64,000 nucleotides of DNA from Porphyromonas canoris (GCF_000769115.1 NZ_JQZV01000003.1:186001-250000), one strand, 5' to 3'; positions 1-9,213 are shown, counted from the stretch's first letter. Notes: a model not told the origin generated them from the letters alone. A program made the numbers and translations.

Positions 1-7
1 GCATTTT

Positions 8-877
8 GTGCGATACATAACATCCCAACTTCTCCCCGTGTATCGGAGTGAAGAGGGGGCAAAGAGCGTTGCTCGGCAAATATTGGAGTATTTGGTAGGA
101 AAGCCGTACCCCTCCATTGTTTTGGACAAAGATAGCACAATAGACCAAGAGAGCATAGAACAGAAAGCCCGTGATATTGTAGAGAGACTCCTTCAAGGGG
201 AGCCTTTGCAGTATATTTTCGGCTCTGTCGAGTTCTTTGGGCTTGATATAAAGGTTGGTACCGGTGTACTTATCCCCAGACCGGAGACAGAAGAGCTTGT
301 TTCGCTTTTGCACTCAAGAGGATGGCTTTTACCGAATAAGCGATATGCAGACCTCTGTTCCGGTTCGGGCTGTATAGCTGTGGCGCTGGCTGCTCTCACT
401 TTCCCCTCTTTTGTGGATGCGGTGGATTTCTCTCCGGAGGCTCTCTCTTTTACAAGTGAAAATCTTAGGACAAACGGATATGCCGATATGCAGAGGTATC
501 GGGTAGTCTCTCATGATCTTCTTTCCGGAGCACATGATACCGAGGGAAAGGTATATGGAATCGTAAGCAATCCGCCTTATATTCCACAGAGCAAAGAAAA
601 GGAGATGGAGCACAATGTTCTCGGCTTTGAACCACACCTTGCACTTTTTGTGCCGGACAGCGATCCTCTCTGTTTTTACAGGGCTATTCTCGAATCTTAT
701 ATGCCGAAGCTGGAAGAGGACGGATTTTTTGCATTTGAAACAGAGACGGATTTTACCAACGATGTAGCTGCTTTTGCCCACAGACTGTGTGGAGAAAGAG
801 GAGAGGTTGAGGTATTAGAGGATATGTTCGGACGAGACAGGTTTTGTCTGATAAAACTAAAAAGCCTGCGCAGATGA
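8..877 (+). CDS. prmC: Peptide chain release factor N5-glutamine methyltransferase, possibly 5'-truncated
   Basis: PrmC/HemK methylates the glutamine of the GGQ motif in release factors RF1 and RF2, using S-adenosylmethionine. Counting from the GTG at position 8, a family-typical GEPLQYI stretch lies at about residues 64-70, LIPRPETEEL at 88-97, the glycine-rich SAM-binding motif DLCSGSGC at 115-122, and the catalytic NPPY at 188-191. The length of 289 residues is normal for the family. The frame stays open to the window edge, so the true start may lie just upstream of the window. The stop codon overlaps the recX start as ATGA, which points to translational coupling. The function is clear; only the start is uncertain. 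Confidence 0.93.
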   Translation: MRYITSQLLPVYRSEEGAKSVARQILEYLVGKPYPSIVLDKDSTIDQESIEQKARDIVERLLQGEPLQYIFGSVEFFGLDIKVGTGVLIPRPETEELVSLLHSRGWLLPNKRYADLCSGSGCIAVALAALTFPSFVDAVDFSPEALSFTSENLRTNGYADMQRYRVVSHDLLSGAHDTEGKVYGIVSNPPYIPQSKEKEMEHNVLGFEPHLALFVPDSDPLCFYRAILESYMPKLEEDGFFAFETETDFTNDVAAFAHRLCGERGEVEVLEDMFGRDRFCLIKLKSLRR

Positions 878-1401
878 GGAGAGAAAAAGAGGAGATCAGG
901 CTTTCTTCCGAAGAGTATGATGCCCTTCTTCTCAGGGCGGCAAAGTACTCTTTATTGGGCGAAAAATGTACGTCTCAACTAAGAGACAAGATACAAGCAT
1001 GGAGTCCGGGTATAGCAGAAGAGCAGCTTTCTTCGATTATAGAAAAACTCTGTACCGAGAAGTACATAGATGAAGAGAGATACGCTGTTGCCTTTGTTTC
1101 CGATAAACACAGGTTTAACAAGTGGGGACCTGTTCGGATTGCTGCGGAACTTAAAAGTAAGGGCATTGATAAAATCACCATAGATAACGCTTTGAGGGAA
1201 ATCTTTCCGAATGAATGGCTCGAAACAGCAGTCGCTCTTCTGCAACAGCAGAGAGGGCGCATCTCATCGGCAAAATCCTCCTACGAACTTCGGAATAAGC
1301 TTTACAGATGGCTGTATGCCAAAGGATATCCATCCGCCACCGTGAGTAAAGCGTTGGAAAAACTGGATCTTTCGGATGATGAAGAGGAGCATTGGGAGTA
1401 G
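874..1401 (+). CDS. recX: RecX family regulatory protein
   Basis: RecX proteins are small helical-repeat proteins that limit RecA filament growth. The body here has the usual three-helix repeats, with a conserved YIDEERYA-type segment and a KWGPVRIAAELKSKGI segment near the middle. I chose the ATG at 874 because it overlaps the prmC stop by four bases (ATGA). A TTG ten codons upstream at 844 would also be in frame, but it would lie inside prmC without such coupling. The protein is 175 residues, usual for Bacteroidota RecX. The next gene starts inside the 3' end of this one, so prmC-recX-comF looks like one transcript. Confidence 0.88.
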   Translation: MRREKEEIRLSSEEYDALLLRAAKYSLLGEKCTSQLRDKIQAWSPGIAEEQLSSIIEKLCTEKYIDEERYAVAFVSDKHRFNKWGPVRIAAELKSKGIDKITIDNALREIFPNEWLETAVALLQQQRGRISSAKSSYELRNKLYRWLYAKGYPSATVSKALEKLDLSDDEEEHWE

Positions 1402-2092
1402 CATAACAGGGGTATTGGATACGATATTCCCTGTTTTCTGTGTTCACTGTGGCGACAGGTTGGATGTCGCGACCGAGAGTGCGGCTCTGTGTAACGAGTG
1501 TTTGGACAAAATACACGGTACGGTAAGGCACAAAGCTTTCTACGAGGTAGAGGAGCGGGTAGCCGGTATACTGCCCTTGGGAGAGATGTTTTATTCCATG
1601 CTGTATAGAGACGATACGGCAGAGAAAGAGATTATTTTGAGAGGCAAATACGGAGACGAGCCTTTCCTGTTCCGAAGTTTGGCAGAGGCATTTGGAAAAA
1701 GATTGAGAAGAGATGGCTATTTTCGAGATGTCTCTTGTGTCGTGCCCGTGCCTGCATCTAATTCCAAGAAAAAGAGGAGAGGGTACAATCAGACTCGTTT
1801 CATCGCAGAAGGGCTTGCCAAAGTATTAGGAATAGAACTTATAGACGAGGTCTTGCTGCGTCGGGATGACGGTGGCGGTACACAAACAGCTCGTTCCAAA
1901 GAGAAGCGATGGCAGGCTATGGAAAATTTGTTTTACTGTAAGTCGGAAGATGAGCGGCTGCGAGGAAGGCGTGTACTTCTTGTAGATGATGTCCTTACTA
2001 CGGGAGCTACTCTCGTACATGCTGCCAAGGCTCTTTTTGAAGAGAGTGGAGTAGAGAGCATATCCTTTTACACTCTATCCGTGGATATTTGA
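1376..2092 (+). CDS. comF: ComF family protein / phosphoribosyltransferase-like
   Basis: This is a ComF/GntX-type protein. The N-terminus has a zinc-ribbon pair, Cys22-x2-Cys25 and Cys39-x2-Cys42. A type I phosphoribosyltransferase fold follows, with the PRPP-loop VLLVDDVLTTGAT at residues 200-212. The PVPAS and RGYNQ signatures of the family are at about 125-140. In competent bacteria ComF acts with the ComFA helicase in DNA uptake; elsewhere its role is unproven, and no other competence gene is visible here. Two ATG codons occur in tandem at 1376 and 1379, and either overlaps the recX end. At 238 residues it is complete. It is the last gene before a 360-base gap. Confidence 0.85.
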   Translation: MMKRSIGSSITGVLDTIFPVFCVHCGDRLDVATESAALCNECLDKIHGTVRHKAFYEVEERVAGILPLGEMFYSMLYRDDTAEKEIILRGKYGDEPFLFRSLAEAFGKRLRRDGYFRDVSCVVPVPASNSKKKRRGYNQTRFIAEGLAKVLGIELIDEVLLRRDDGGGTQTARSKEKRWQAMENLFYCKSEDERLRGRRVLLVDDVLTTGATLVHAAKALFEESGVESISFYTLSVDI

Positions 2093-2426
2093 GACCGATT
2101 TCCTTTATCTGTTTTCTACCTCCCATCTAACGCAAGGTCGCTGTTCAAACTTGTTTGTTTTTTCTCTTTTTGAACGGATATAAAAGTTTCATTTATTACA
2201 TTCAGATCTTTCCTTGGACAGGTTAAAAACCCCGAATAAAGGCTTGGCTTTCAGATGTCAAGGCTTGTTTTGTACAAACCGGCCTTTGATTTGGAGAAAT
2301 CAAAGCTTGGTTTGAAGATTTTCTAAGCTTTAGACGTTTTTCTTTATAGGTTTAGATTCTTTTGTTATAACGTTAAATGAGAAGATTCTTCGTGCCAAGA
2401 AGAGAGTGGGATTGAATGGAATATGC
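2093..2426. other. Intergenic stretch holding the first 21-bp-unit array
   Basis: No credible gene is seen between comF and the downstream promoter. The stretch is A/T-rich and contains an ACAGGTT motif near 2219, then the five-unit 21-bp array listed separately at 2233-2337, then a TATAGGTTTAGA-like flank. Similar flanks border the other array copies. Confidence 0.6.
2233..2337. repeat. 21-bp-unit palindromic array, copy A
   Basis: Five consecutive 21-base units start at 2233, 2254, 2275, 2296 and 2317. Each is a degenerate form of nnnnTCAAGGCTTGATTTnnn. The best units are the second and fourth; the fifth is diverged. The core is an 11-base near-palindrome. It lies in the gap between comF and the next gene. 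The same architecture recurs in four other intergenic gaps of this window. Confidence 0.75.
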
Positions 2427-2434
2427 TATATTTG
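2427..2434 (+). promoter_or_regulatory. -7 box TATATTTG
   Basis: It matches the Bacteroidota sigma-factor -7 consensus TAnnTTTG and lies 24 bases upstream of the ATG at 2458. It sits inside the upstream extension of the open frame, so it argues for the start at 2458 rather than 2416. Confidence 0.6.
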
Positions 2435-2457
2435 CATACAAAAGAAACATCACTCTA

Positions 2458-3234
2458 ATGGATTTGCAAACTGCGGAGAGTAAGTTGGTCATCATTCCAA
2501 CGTACAATGAAATAGAGAATATTGAGAACATCATTCGGGCTGTAATGGGTCTTGAAGGAGATTTTCATGTTCTTGTCGTGGATGACAACTCTCCTGACGG
2601 AACAGCCGGTGCCGTTAAACGGGTACAGGGAGAGCTTGACGGAAGACTCTTTCTTCTTGAACGTCCGGGAAAACAGGGGCTTGGAACCGCCTATTTGGCA
2701 GGGTTCGATTGGGCATTGAAATCGGGTTATCATTACATCTTTGAGATGGATGCCGATTTTAGTCATAACCCTCTTGATCTCCTTAAACTCTATCGTGCAT
2801 GCGCTTATGAAGGTGCCGATGTGGCTGTCGGATCTCGTTACTGCAACGGAGTGAATGTTGTAAACTGGCCTCTTGGACGAGTATTGATGTCCTATTTTGC
2901 TTCTGTGTATGTGAGGATGATTACCGGATTGAAGGTGAACGATACCACTGCCGGATTTGTCGGTTACAGGCGAGAAGTGTTGGAGACAATGGAACTTGAT
3001 AAGATTCATTTCAAAGGATACGCTTTTCAGATAGAAATGAAATATACCGCCAAGCTGTGTGGCTTCGATATCCGAGAAGTACCTATCATTTTTGTCAATA
3101 GGGTCTTGGGTACCTCAAAGATGAATACTTCCATCTTTGGAGAAGCGTTCTTCGGTGTACTTAAACTTCGCTACTGGGCTATGACACGGAAGTATCCGCA
3201 GAAGAAAAAGAGGCTTGCATCTTCTAACAGATAG
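2458..3234 (+). CDS. Polyprenol monophosphomannose synthase-like glycosyltransferase (GT2)
   Basis: A family 2 glycosyltransferase of the dolichol-phosphate mannose synthase type, which moves a sugar from a nucleotide donor to a polyprenyl phosphate carrier. The N-terminus carries VIIPTYNE and VVDDNSPDGT; the metal/donor motif is EMDADFSHN. RPGKQGLGTAYLAGF and GSRYCNG are family signatures. There is no C-terminal membrane anchor, as in the short, single-domain bacterial Dpm1 form. The frame extends to 2416, but I chose 2458 because a -7 box overlaps the extension. The protein is 258 residues. The downstream porin gene starts only six bases after the stop. Confidence 0.88.
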   Translation: MDLQTAESKLVIIPTYNEIENIENIIRAVMGLEGDFHVLVVDDNSPDGTAGAVKRVQGELDGRLFLLERPGKQGLGTAYLAGFDWALKSGYHYIFEMDADFSHNPLDLLKLYRACAYEGADVAVGSRYCNGVNVVNWPLGRVLMSYFASVYVRMITGLKVNDTTAGFVGYRREVLETMELDKIHFKGYAFQIEMKYTAKLCGFDIREVPIIFVNRVLGTSKMNTSIFGEAFFGVLKLRYWAMTRKYPQKKKRLASSNR

Positions 3235-3240
3235 CTCTTT

Positions 3241-5298
3241 ATGCAGACAAAATACTTTTTCCGGACGATAAGTCATACGAGATATATTCTCTTTTATACG
3301 GTTCTGTTCTTTTTATCTTCTCTATCTCTCCATGCGCAGCATAAGGAGAAGATGGACGAGAGAGAGCATGCACATGATGAGGTAGACCTGAATGAGGACA
3401 GCGATAGAGACCGCCATGGCAATCTCTTTGCCTACTACCTCTCTTCACATTTAGGGGACAAAAGAGTGGCTCCTCTCGATACTCTAAAGATAGGATGGTA
3501 TAGAAGAGCCATCGTGGAAGGGCGTACCATTGCTTCCGGATATGCCGGCGGGACATATGCATCGCCGTATTTCTCAAAATCTTACTTTTCTCCCAATTCC
3601 ACCACACTTCTCTTTCCGTTCTACAATCCCTATTTTTATCTGTTGCGTTCGGGGATAGAGCAGAAGTGGTTCGATACCAAAGTTCCTTATACATCTTCCA
3701 GTTATGCAAAGTCGGGCGGCAGTAGTTCGGAGGAGAGTAACTTTCATACTCTCTTTAGTATGAATCTCGGTAAAGAACTTAATCTTGGAGGGTTGTTCGA
3801 CTACGACTATGCCAACGGACAGTACGCATCGTCCAAGAGTAAAAACATCACTTATCGGATATTTGCCAACTACGAGGGCGACAGGTATAAAGCCTATGCT
3901 TCTGTTGGAAACACTAATATAGTACACTTTGAAAGCGGAGGTATAACGGAGGATAAGTACATTACCAATCCGAAAGAGTTTACTTCGGGGCGCCGTTCAT
4001 TCCTTCCAAAAGATATTCCGGTAAAGCTGCAACGTACCTGGAATAGGAATATCTTCTCGGAAGCGCGCTTTCATCACAGATATAGTTTGGGTATCACAAG
4101 AAAAGCACCTACGGAAAAAGACTCTCTTAAAAGGGAATTTGTCCCCGTAACAACCATCTTCAATGACTTCACTTACAACAGACACAGACGCCGTTTTGTG
4201 TCTCAGATGTCGAATATTACCGAGATCTACAAAAAGCAATATCTCCCTAAGACGGAAGAAGCTAAGTTCTATCCGGATGAAGAACACATTGCAGAATCTT
4301 ATGGTGGTACGGTCGGTATCGCTCTGGAAGAGGGTTTCCACAAGTGGGCAAAGATGGGATTGGCAGGATATATAAGGTATCAGTACGACAGTTATGTTCT
4401 TCCTCCGATGATTCCGGAAGGCGAACAAAATCCTCAAATAACTCCTTACAAAACGGATGAATCTACCACTTATGTCGGTGCAAGGCTATCTTCTACCAAG
4501 GGGAAAAGGTTTACTTACTATCTGAGTGGGGATCTGGGTACTGTGGGTGCTTATGCCGGAAACTTATCTGTGGATGCAGAAGCACAGTATGCCATATCCA
4601 TTGCAAATAAAAGACACGTTGTACGACTTTTCGGTGAACTAAGAAACGAACGTACACCTCTTATATTAAGAAGGTTCAGCAGTACTTTCAATCTCTGGGA
4701 AAACAGCTTTAATCCGGTACAAAGACTTCGATTGGGAGGAGAACTTTCTATTCCTTTTACTTCTACCAGGATTAAAGCAAATGTCGAGACAATCCAAAAT
4801 CCAATCTATGTCGGTTCGGAAGGAGTACCTGCCCAATTGAATGACAATTTTAGGGCAATAGGCGTGGAGCTTGAACAGAACTTGAAGCTTGGACCTTTCC
4901 ATTGGGACAATATGGTAGAGTATCAGTATCTGAGCAATGACAAGATATACCAATATCCGTCTCTAATGGCGTATAGCAATCTGTACGTTCAGACCGTTTT
5001 GGCAAAGGTATTGACTCTGCAACTGGGAGTAGATGCTTATTGGCATACAGCCTACAAGGCTCCGTACTACGAACCATCCACTCAGCTTTTGGTGCCTCAA
5101 AACGATATAACGATAGGGGGAGGAGATGCGGTACACATGAATGCTTATGTAAGTGCACACCTTAAAAGAGCACGCTTTTTCTTGACCTATTACAATGTGG
5201 GAGCGTTATTCCTCGATCCGAAATACTTCTCTCTTCCACACTATCCGACCTATCCTCCTATGTTGAGACTGGGAGTGATTGTGGACTTTAGAAACTAA
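3241..5298 (+). CDS. Putative outer-membrane porin (Porin_10 type)
   Basis: This resembles the Bacteroidota 'putative porin' family (Porin_10). It has an N-terminal hydrophobic signal segment ending LSLHAQ, followed by an acidic/histidine-rich region at about residues 35-60 (HKEKMDEREHAHDE and similar). The long remainder alternates short aromatic strands with glycine/asparagine turns, and the chain ends in a terminal barrel-like strand RLGVIVDFRN. At 685 residues it is normal for the family. The substrate is unknown. The His/Asp/Glu-rich N-terminal stretch could bind metal, but this is speculation. The gene appears co-transcribed with the glycosyltransferase before it and the binding-protein-like gene after it. 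Confidence 0.75.
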   Translation: MQTKYFFRTISHTRYILFYTVLFFLSSLSLHAQHKEKMDEREHAHDEVDLNEDSDRDRHGNLFAYYLSSHLGDKRVAPLDTLKIGWYRRAIVEGRTIASGYAGGTYASPYFSKSYFSPNSTTLLFPFYNPYFYLLRSGIEQKWFDTKVPYTSSSYAKSGGSSSEESNFHTLFSMNLGKELNLGGLFDYDYANGQYASSKSKNITYRIFANYEGDRYKAYASVGNTNIVHFESGGITEDKYITNPKEFTSGRRSFLPKDIPVKLQRTWNRNIFSEARFHHRYSLGITRKAPTEKDSLKREFVPVTTIFNDFTYNRHRRRFVSQMSNITEIYKKQYLPKTEEAKFYPDEEHIAESYGGTVGIALEEGFHKWAKMGLAGYIRYQYDSYVLPPMIPEGEQNPQITPYKTDESTTYVGARLSSTKGKRFTYYLSGDLGTVGAYAGNLSVDAEAQYAISIANKRHVVRLFGELRNERTPLILRRFSSTFNLWENSFNPVQRLRLGGELSIPFTSTRIKANVETIQNPIYVGSEGVPAQLNDNFRAIGVELEQNLKLGPFHWDNMVEYQYLSNDKIYQYPSLMAYSNLYVQTVLAKVLTLQLGVDAYWHTAYKAPYYEPSTQLLVPQNDITIGGGDAVHMNAYVSAHLKRARFFLTYYNVGALFLDPKYFSLPHYPTYPPMLRLGVIVDFRN

Positions 5299-5316
5299 CA
5301 CAAAATCTTAGAAGCC

Positions 5317-6162
5317 ATGTCCAACAGATATATTCAAGTAAACAAAGGAGGGCGAAATGCTCATTTGCGTTTACCTATTCTTTTAGGTGTTGCTCTTGTT
5401 CTGCTTTTTGGTTTTGGTGGATATAAGTTGTTTACTCTGTTATCGGAGAAGAAAGCCGGTGCTGATGATGAAAATATTCGTATCGGAGTCGTTCTCTCTC
5501 CACAGGATATATCCATAAAGGGAGACTCTCTTTCCGGTTTACAGGTTGAGCTTATCAAGCTTTTGCCTAAGATGGATAAGGATTACAAGATAGTTCCATA
5601 TACATCTCATGCAGAGTCTTTGGATGATCTCAAGAGTAACCGTTTGGATATACTTGCCACTTCTTACCTGACAATGCTTGATAGTAGTGAGGATTTCATT
5701 TATACTCGTCCTGTCTACTCCTCCTCCTATGTCCTTATGCGACATATCCCGGATGGCGATAACATTTCTCCTTTTACATTGGATAGCTTGAGAGGGAAAG
5801 AGATCAGCGTACCAAGTGGCTTCCCTGCAATGGAGGTGTTAATAAGTCACCTCTCTCAAGAGAGTATTCCTGATCTTCAAATCCGTCAGACAGAAGAGAG
5901 TCAGGAAAAGCTGATTCGCTCGGTTTCAGAAGGAGTTCTCGCTTACGTCATTTGTGAGAAAAATATTGCCGGATCTTATGCGGCAAAACTTCCCAACTTG
6001 GTTATTGATACAGATGTCAGCTTTTTGCTTAAACATACTTGGGTTCTGAACATAGGCCAGGAGAAGTTGAAGGCAAATCTCGACTCTGTTATCTCTTTGG
6101 CTTATACAAAAGGAACGTGGACGGAAGTTGTTCAACGTTACGGCATGCTACCTACACTTTAA
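5317..6162 (+). CDS. Membrane-anchored solute-binding-like protein (SBP_bac_3 type)
   Basis: One N-terminal transmembrane segment (about residues 20-42, LLGVALVLLFGFGGYKLF) is followed by a domain resembling family 3 periplasmic solute-binding proteins: IRIGVVLSPQDIS, SGLQVELIKLL, LDILATSYL, and then PVYSSSYVLM. This is the same fold as the N-terminal half of the lytic transglycosylase MltF, but no transglycosylase domain follows; the protein stops at 281 residues. No ABC permease or ATPase gene is adjacent, so a transport role is not supported. It may be a sensor-like or cell-envelope protein. It lies 18 bases after the porin and 15 bases before the helicase start. Confidence 0.7.
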   Translation: MSNRYIQVNKGGRNAHLRLPILLGVALVLLFGFGGYKLFTLLSEKKAGADDENIRIGVVLSPQDISIKGDSLSGLQVELIKLLPKMDKDYKIVPYTSHAESLDDLKSNRLDILATSYLTMLDSSEDFIYTRPVYSSSYVLMRHIPDGDNISPFTLDSLRGKEISVPSGFPAMEVLISHLSQESIPDLQIRQTEESQEKLIRSVSEGVLAYVICEKNIAGSYAAKLPNLVIDTDVSFLLKHTWVLNIGQEKLKANLDSVISLAYTKGTWTEVVQRYGMLPTL

Positions 6163-6177
6163 TCTCTGAACTTGATA

Positions 6178-7524
6178 ATGGAGAACGATATAGAAAATAG
6201 TATAGAAAATACATTTGATCAGTTTGATCTTAATCCGAATGTGATGGATGGTTTGGAGGCTATGAACTTCAAAGAACCATCACCAATACAAAAGCTGGCG
6301 ATCCCTGTTATCTTGGACGGGGATGACCTTATTGCCTGCGCTCAAACGGGAACAGGAAAGACAGCAGCCTATGTTCTTCCTCTTTTGAGCATGCTTGCAG
6401 ATGGAGATTTTCCTAACAATAAGGTCAACGCAGTAATTATGGCTCCTACACGAGAGCTGGCTCAGCAGATAGATAATCAGATACAGGGCTTTGCTTACTT
6501 TGTTGATGTTTCCGCAACGGCAGTATATGGAGGAACCGGCGGAAGCGAGTGGGAACAACAGCGAAGAGGTCTCGCCATGGGTGTAGATATTGTTGTCGCT
6601 ACTCCCGGAAGGTTATTATCGCATCTCAATTTCGAGGCTGTGGATCTCTCTCAACTGAGTTTCTTCATTTTGGATGAAGCGGACAGAATGTTGGATATGG
6701 GCTTCTACGATGATATTATGCAGATATTTGAGCAGTTGCCCAAAAGCTGTCAGATCATAATGTTTTCGGCAACAATGCCTGCTAATATACGTAAGCTTGC
6801 GGCAAATATTATGAAGAATCCGAAACAGATAAATATTGCCATATCAAAACCTCCGACATCCATAGATCAGAGAGCCTATATCTGCTACGAGCCTCAAAAG
6901 CTTCCAATCATTCTCCAGCTCTTTAAGGAACACACTCCTAAAAGGAGTATCATATTTGCTTCTTCCAAGGAAAAGGTGCGCCAACTCTCTACAACCCTTT
7001 CCCGAAAGCATATAAAACTGTGCGAAATGCACTCCGACCTCGATCAGTCAAAACGAGAAGAGGTGATGAGAGACTTTAAGAACGGTAAGATAGATCTTTT
7101 GGTCGCTACGGATATTGTGGCTAGGGGAATAGATGTAGACCAGATAGAGATGGTCATCAACCTTGATGTTCCGAGAGATCCGGAAGACTATGTACACCGT
7201 ATTGGCCGTACAGCAAGAGGAGATAATGACTATGGCATTGCCATTACTCTTGTCGGACAGGATGAGCAAAACGAATTTTACAAGATAGAACGCTTTCTTG
7301 AATACGAGGTAAAAAAGATCCCTTTGACACCTGATTTAGGTGAAGCCCCCGTATATGCCCCTTCCACGGAGCGCTCCAAAGCGAGACGAAAAACGTACAG
7401 AAAGCAAACAAACAGAACACAACAAGGGCGTAACACCCATAAAAGAAACGATGATAAAAGAACTGGACACAACAAAAATAGATCACCTAAGAGAAAAGAT
7501 AGAAGGAATAAAGAGAACGGATAA
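6178..7524 (+). CDS. DEAD-box ATP-dependent RNA helicase (RhlE-like)
   Basis: All helicase motifs are intact: Q motif FKEPSPIQKLAIP, Walker A AQTGTGKT, PTRELAQQ, DEAD in ILDEADRML, SAT in MFSATMP, the RGIDVD motif and HRIGRTAR. A basic, low-complexity tail of about 60 residues follows, as in RhlE-type enzymes that remodel ribosomal and mRNA structures. I place the start at ATG 6178 rather than the TTG two codons before it. The product is 448 residues. The 3' end overlaps the following DHH phosphoesterase by 74 bases, so the basic tail is encoded in the same DNA as that protein's N-terminus. Confidence 0.92.
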   Translation: MENDIENSIENTFDQFDLNPNVMDGLEAMNFKEPSPIQKLAIPVILDGDDLIACAQTGTGKTAAYVLPLLSMLADGDFPNNKVNAVIMAPTRELAQQIDNQIQGFAYFVDVSATAVYGGTGGSEWEQQRRGLAMGVDIVVATPGRLLSHLNFEAVDLSQLSFFILDEADRMLDMGFYDDIMQIFEQLPKSCQIIMFSATMPANIRKLAANIMKNPKQINIAISKPPTSIDQRAYICYEPQKLPIILQLFKEHTPKRSIIFASSKEKVRQLSTTLSRKHIKLCEMHSDLDQSKREEVMRDFKNGKIDLLVATDIVARGIDVDQIEMVINLDVPRDPEDYVHRIGRTARGDNDYGIAITLVGQDEQNEFYKIERFLEYEVKKIPLTPDLGEAPVYAPSTERSKARRKTYRKQTNRTQQGRNTHKRNDDKRTGHNKNRSPKRKDRRNKENG

Positions 7525-8473
7525 GGTTGCTATCATTACTCATGTTTCACCGGATGGTGATGCCGTAGGTTCTTCATTGGGGCTGTATCATGTTTTGAAA
7601 AACAAAGGGATAGAGGCGGATATTATTTTCCCTTCCAGATACCCCGAAAGTTTCAGCTTCCTTGCAGATTTGGAGATACATACCATTGCTAAAGAGACAC
7701 CGGAAAAAGCTTCTCGCATATTGGAAGAAGCGGATATTATATTCTCTCTTGACTTCAACGATCCGTACCGTACAGCCGAAATGTCCGATAGCCTTTGCCG
7801 TTCAAAGGCATATAAGATTCTTATCGACCATCATTTGGATCCTGCCGATTTCTCGGATTTGGTCTTTTCCTATCCGACTGTTTCCTCTACCTCTCTTTTG
7901 ACTTACACCATTTTATCTCTCTGCGGATACAAGGAACTTTTTACGCTGGATGCCATAACCTGTTTCTATGTAGGTATGATGACTGACACGGGAGGCTTTT
8001 CTTACAACTCCAATGATCCGCATATCTATACCGTTTTATCCGAAATGATAGAGCTCGGATTGGATAAAGACGATGTGTCGGCTCGTGTAAACAGAGGCTA
8101 TTCCATAGATAAAGTAAGGCTTAATGCCTACGCTGTCTCCAACAATCTTACGGTTTTGCCGGAGAAAAAGACAGCCATAATCACACTTTCAAAAGCAGAG
8201 AAGAACAGATTTAACTACAAGATAGGAGACACGGACGGGCTGGTCAATGTTCCTCTTGAAGCAAAAGAAATTCTGTTCTCGATCTATTTGTACGAGCAGT
8301 CCAACTTTATTAAGCTCTCTTTCCGATCCAAAGATCCTTTTGCGTGCAATCTCTTTGCTTCATCCTATTTTTCGGGAGGAGGACATAGAAATGCTTCGGG
8401 TGCCGAGTTCTACGGAACTTTAGAAGAGGCTTATCAAGAGGTTCTCAAAGCATTAGAGAAGATGCATCCGTAA
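7451..8473 (+). CDS. DHH-family phosphoesterase (NrnA-like oligoribonuclease / pAp phosphatase)
   Basis: The DHH/DHHA1 motifs are in order: THVSPDGDAVGSS near residue 27 (metal ligands), FSLDFND, the DHH triad in ILIDHHLD, GMMTDTGGF, and the C-terminal GGGHRNASG of DHHA1. Such enzymes degrade nano-RNA and dephosphorylate 3'-phosphoadenosine 5'-phosphate. The frame extends upstream to 7340, but that part is only the helicase tail in another frame. I chose ATG 7451, just before the conserved domain. The protein is 340 residues, the usual length. Its overlap with the RNA helicase implies a shared transcript, which fits a joint role in RNA turnover. Confidence 0.88.
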   Translation: MIKELDTTKIDHLREKIEGIKRTDKVAIITHVSPDGDAVGSSLGLYHVLKNKGIEADIIFPSRYPESFSFLADLEIHTIAKETPEKASRILEEADIIFSLDFNDPYRTAEMSDSLCRSKAYKILIDHHLDPADFSDLVFSYPTVSSTSLLTYTILSLCGYKELFTLDAITCFYVGMMTDTGGFSYNSNDPHIYTVLSEMIELGLDKDDVSARVNRGYSIDKVRLNAYAVSNNLTVLPEKKTAIITLSKAEKNRFNYKIGDTDGLVNVPLEAKEILFSIYLYEQSNFIKLSFRSKDPFACNLFASSYFSGGGHRNASGAEFYGTLEEAYQEVLKALEKMHP

Positions 8474-8482
8474 TATTTTTAC

Positions 8483-8490
8483 TACCTTTG
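8483..8490 (+). promoter_or_regulatory. -7 box TACCTTTG
   Basis: It matches TAnnTTTG and lies 51 bases upstream of the DUF4827 start, directly after the DHH gene. Confidence 0.55.
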
Positions 8491-8540
8491 AAAGGAATAG
8501 TGAACAGACAGATTATTTAAGCAGACCATTACGATATATC

Positions 8541-9149
8541 ATGGCAAACAAGAAGACACACTTCATACTATCTCTTGCAACGATTTTTCTTGCCTCTCTT
8601 TTTATCTCTTGTGATAAGAACAGGCTTTCCTATGTGGACATCATCAAGAGAGAGAAAAGACAGATAGCAGAATTTGTTTCAAAGAACAACTTCAAGATTA
8701 CTTCCGAACCGGCAGAAGGGCAAGCCTCTCCGGAGAATGAGTTTTTTGAAGTCAAAGATGGTATTTATCTCCGCATTGTAAACCGTGGAGATATGGAAAA
8801 GAAGCTTATATCGGGAAAGACCATTGTGCTTACCCGGTTCAAGATGGAACGTTTTGCTCAAGAGGAAAAGAGTATTTACGATAATATCAGTCCTACCAAA
8901 TCCGGAACATATCCCTGCAACTTTGTTTATGTGAAAGAGGGAAGAGAGATTCTTGTCTCCTCTACTGTGTCTCATTCACCATACAACAACTATCTGGCTC
9001 CGGCGATGAACTTTGTACTCCCTTATGTCGGAGACGGAGGAAAAGTACAGATGATAGTATCATTCAAGTACGGACCCGGTGTGGCGGAGATTCAGCAAAA
9101 CGGAGAGCCCGTGTTTTATGAACTTGTAGAGTTTAAGTTTAAGAAGTAA
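8541..9149 (+). CDS. DUF4827 family lipoprotein
   Basis: A lipoprotein signal is visible: a hydrophobic segment at about residues 8-22 ending SLFISC, with the lipidated cysteine in the usual place. The body matches my recollection of the DUF4827 family of Bacteroidota, which shares distant features with FKBP-like proteins; no peptidyl-prolyl isomerase residues can be confirmed. It has 202 residues. It has its own promoter box and a hairpin terminator right after the stop, so it may be monocistronic. The function is unknown. Confidence 0.7.
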   Translation: MANKKTHFILSLATIFLASLFISCDKNRLSYVDIIKREKRQIAEFVSKNNFKITSEPAEGQASPENEFFEVKDGIYLRIVNRGDMEKKLISGKTIVLTRFKMERFAQEEKSIYDNISPTKSGTYPCNFVYVKEGREILVSSTVSHSPYNNYLAPAMNFVLPYVGDGGKVQMIVSFKYGPGVAEIQQNGEPVFYELVEFKFKK

Positions 9150-9150
9150 A

Positions 9151-9172
9151 AGCCTGCATCATGCAGGTTTTT
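9151..9172 (+). terminator. Intrinsic terminator after the DUF4827 gene
   Basis: A perfect CCTGCAT/ATGCAGG stem with a one-base loop is followed by five T. Confidence 0.75.
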
Positions 9173-9213
9173 GCATATTTATATATCCACAAAAGATACA
9201 TTCGTTAGAGTAT

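Noticed and set aside
2416-2457. Upstream start for the polyprenol-phosphate glycosyltransferase
   Set aside because: A TATATTTG promoter box overlaps this extension, so it is probably not transcribed in full.
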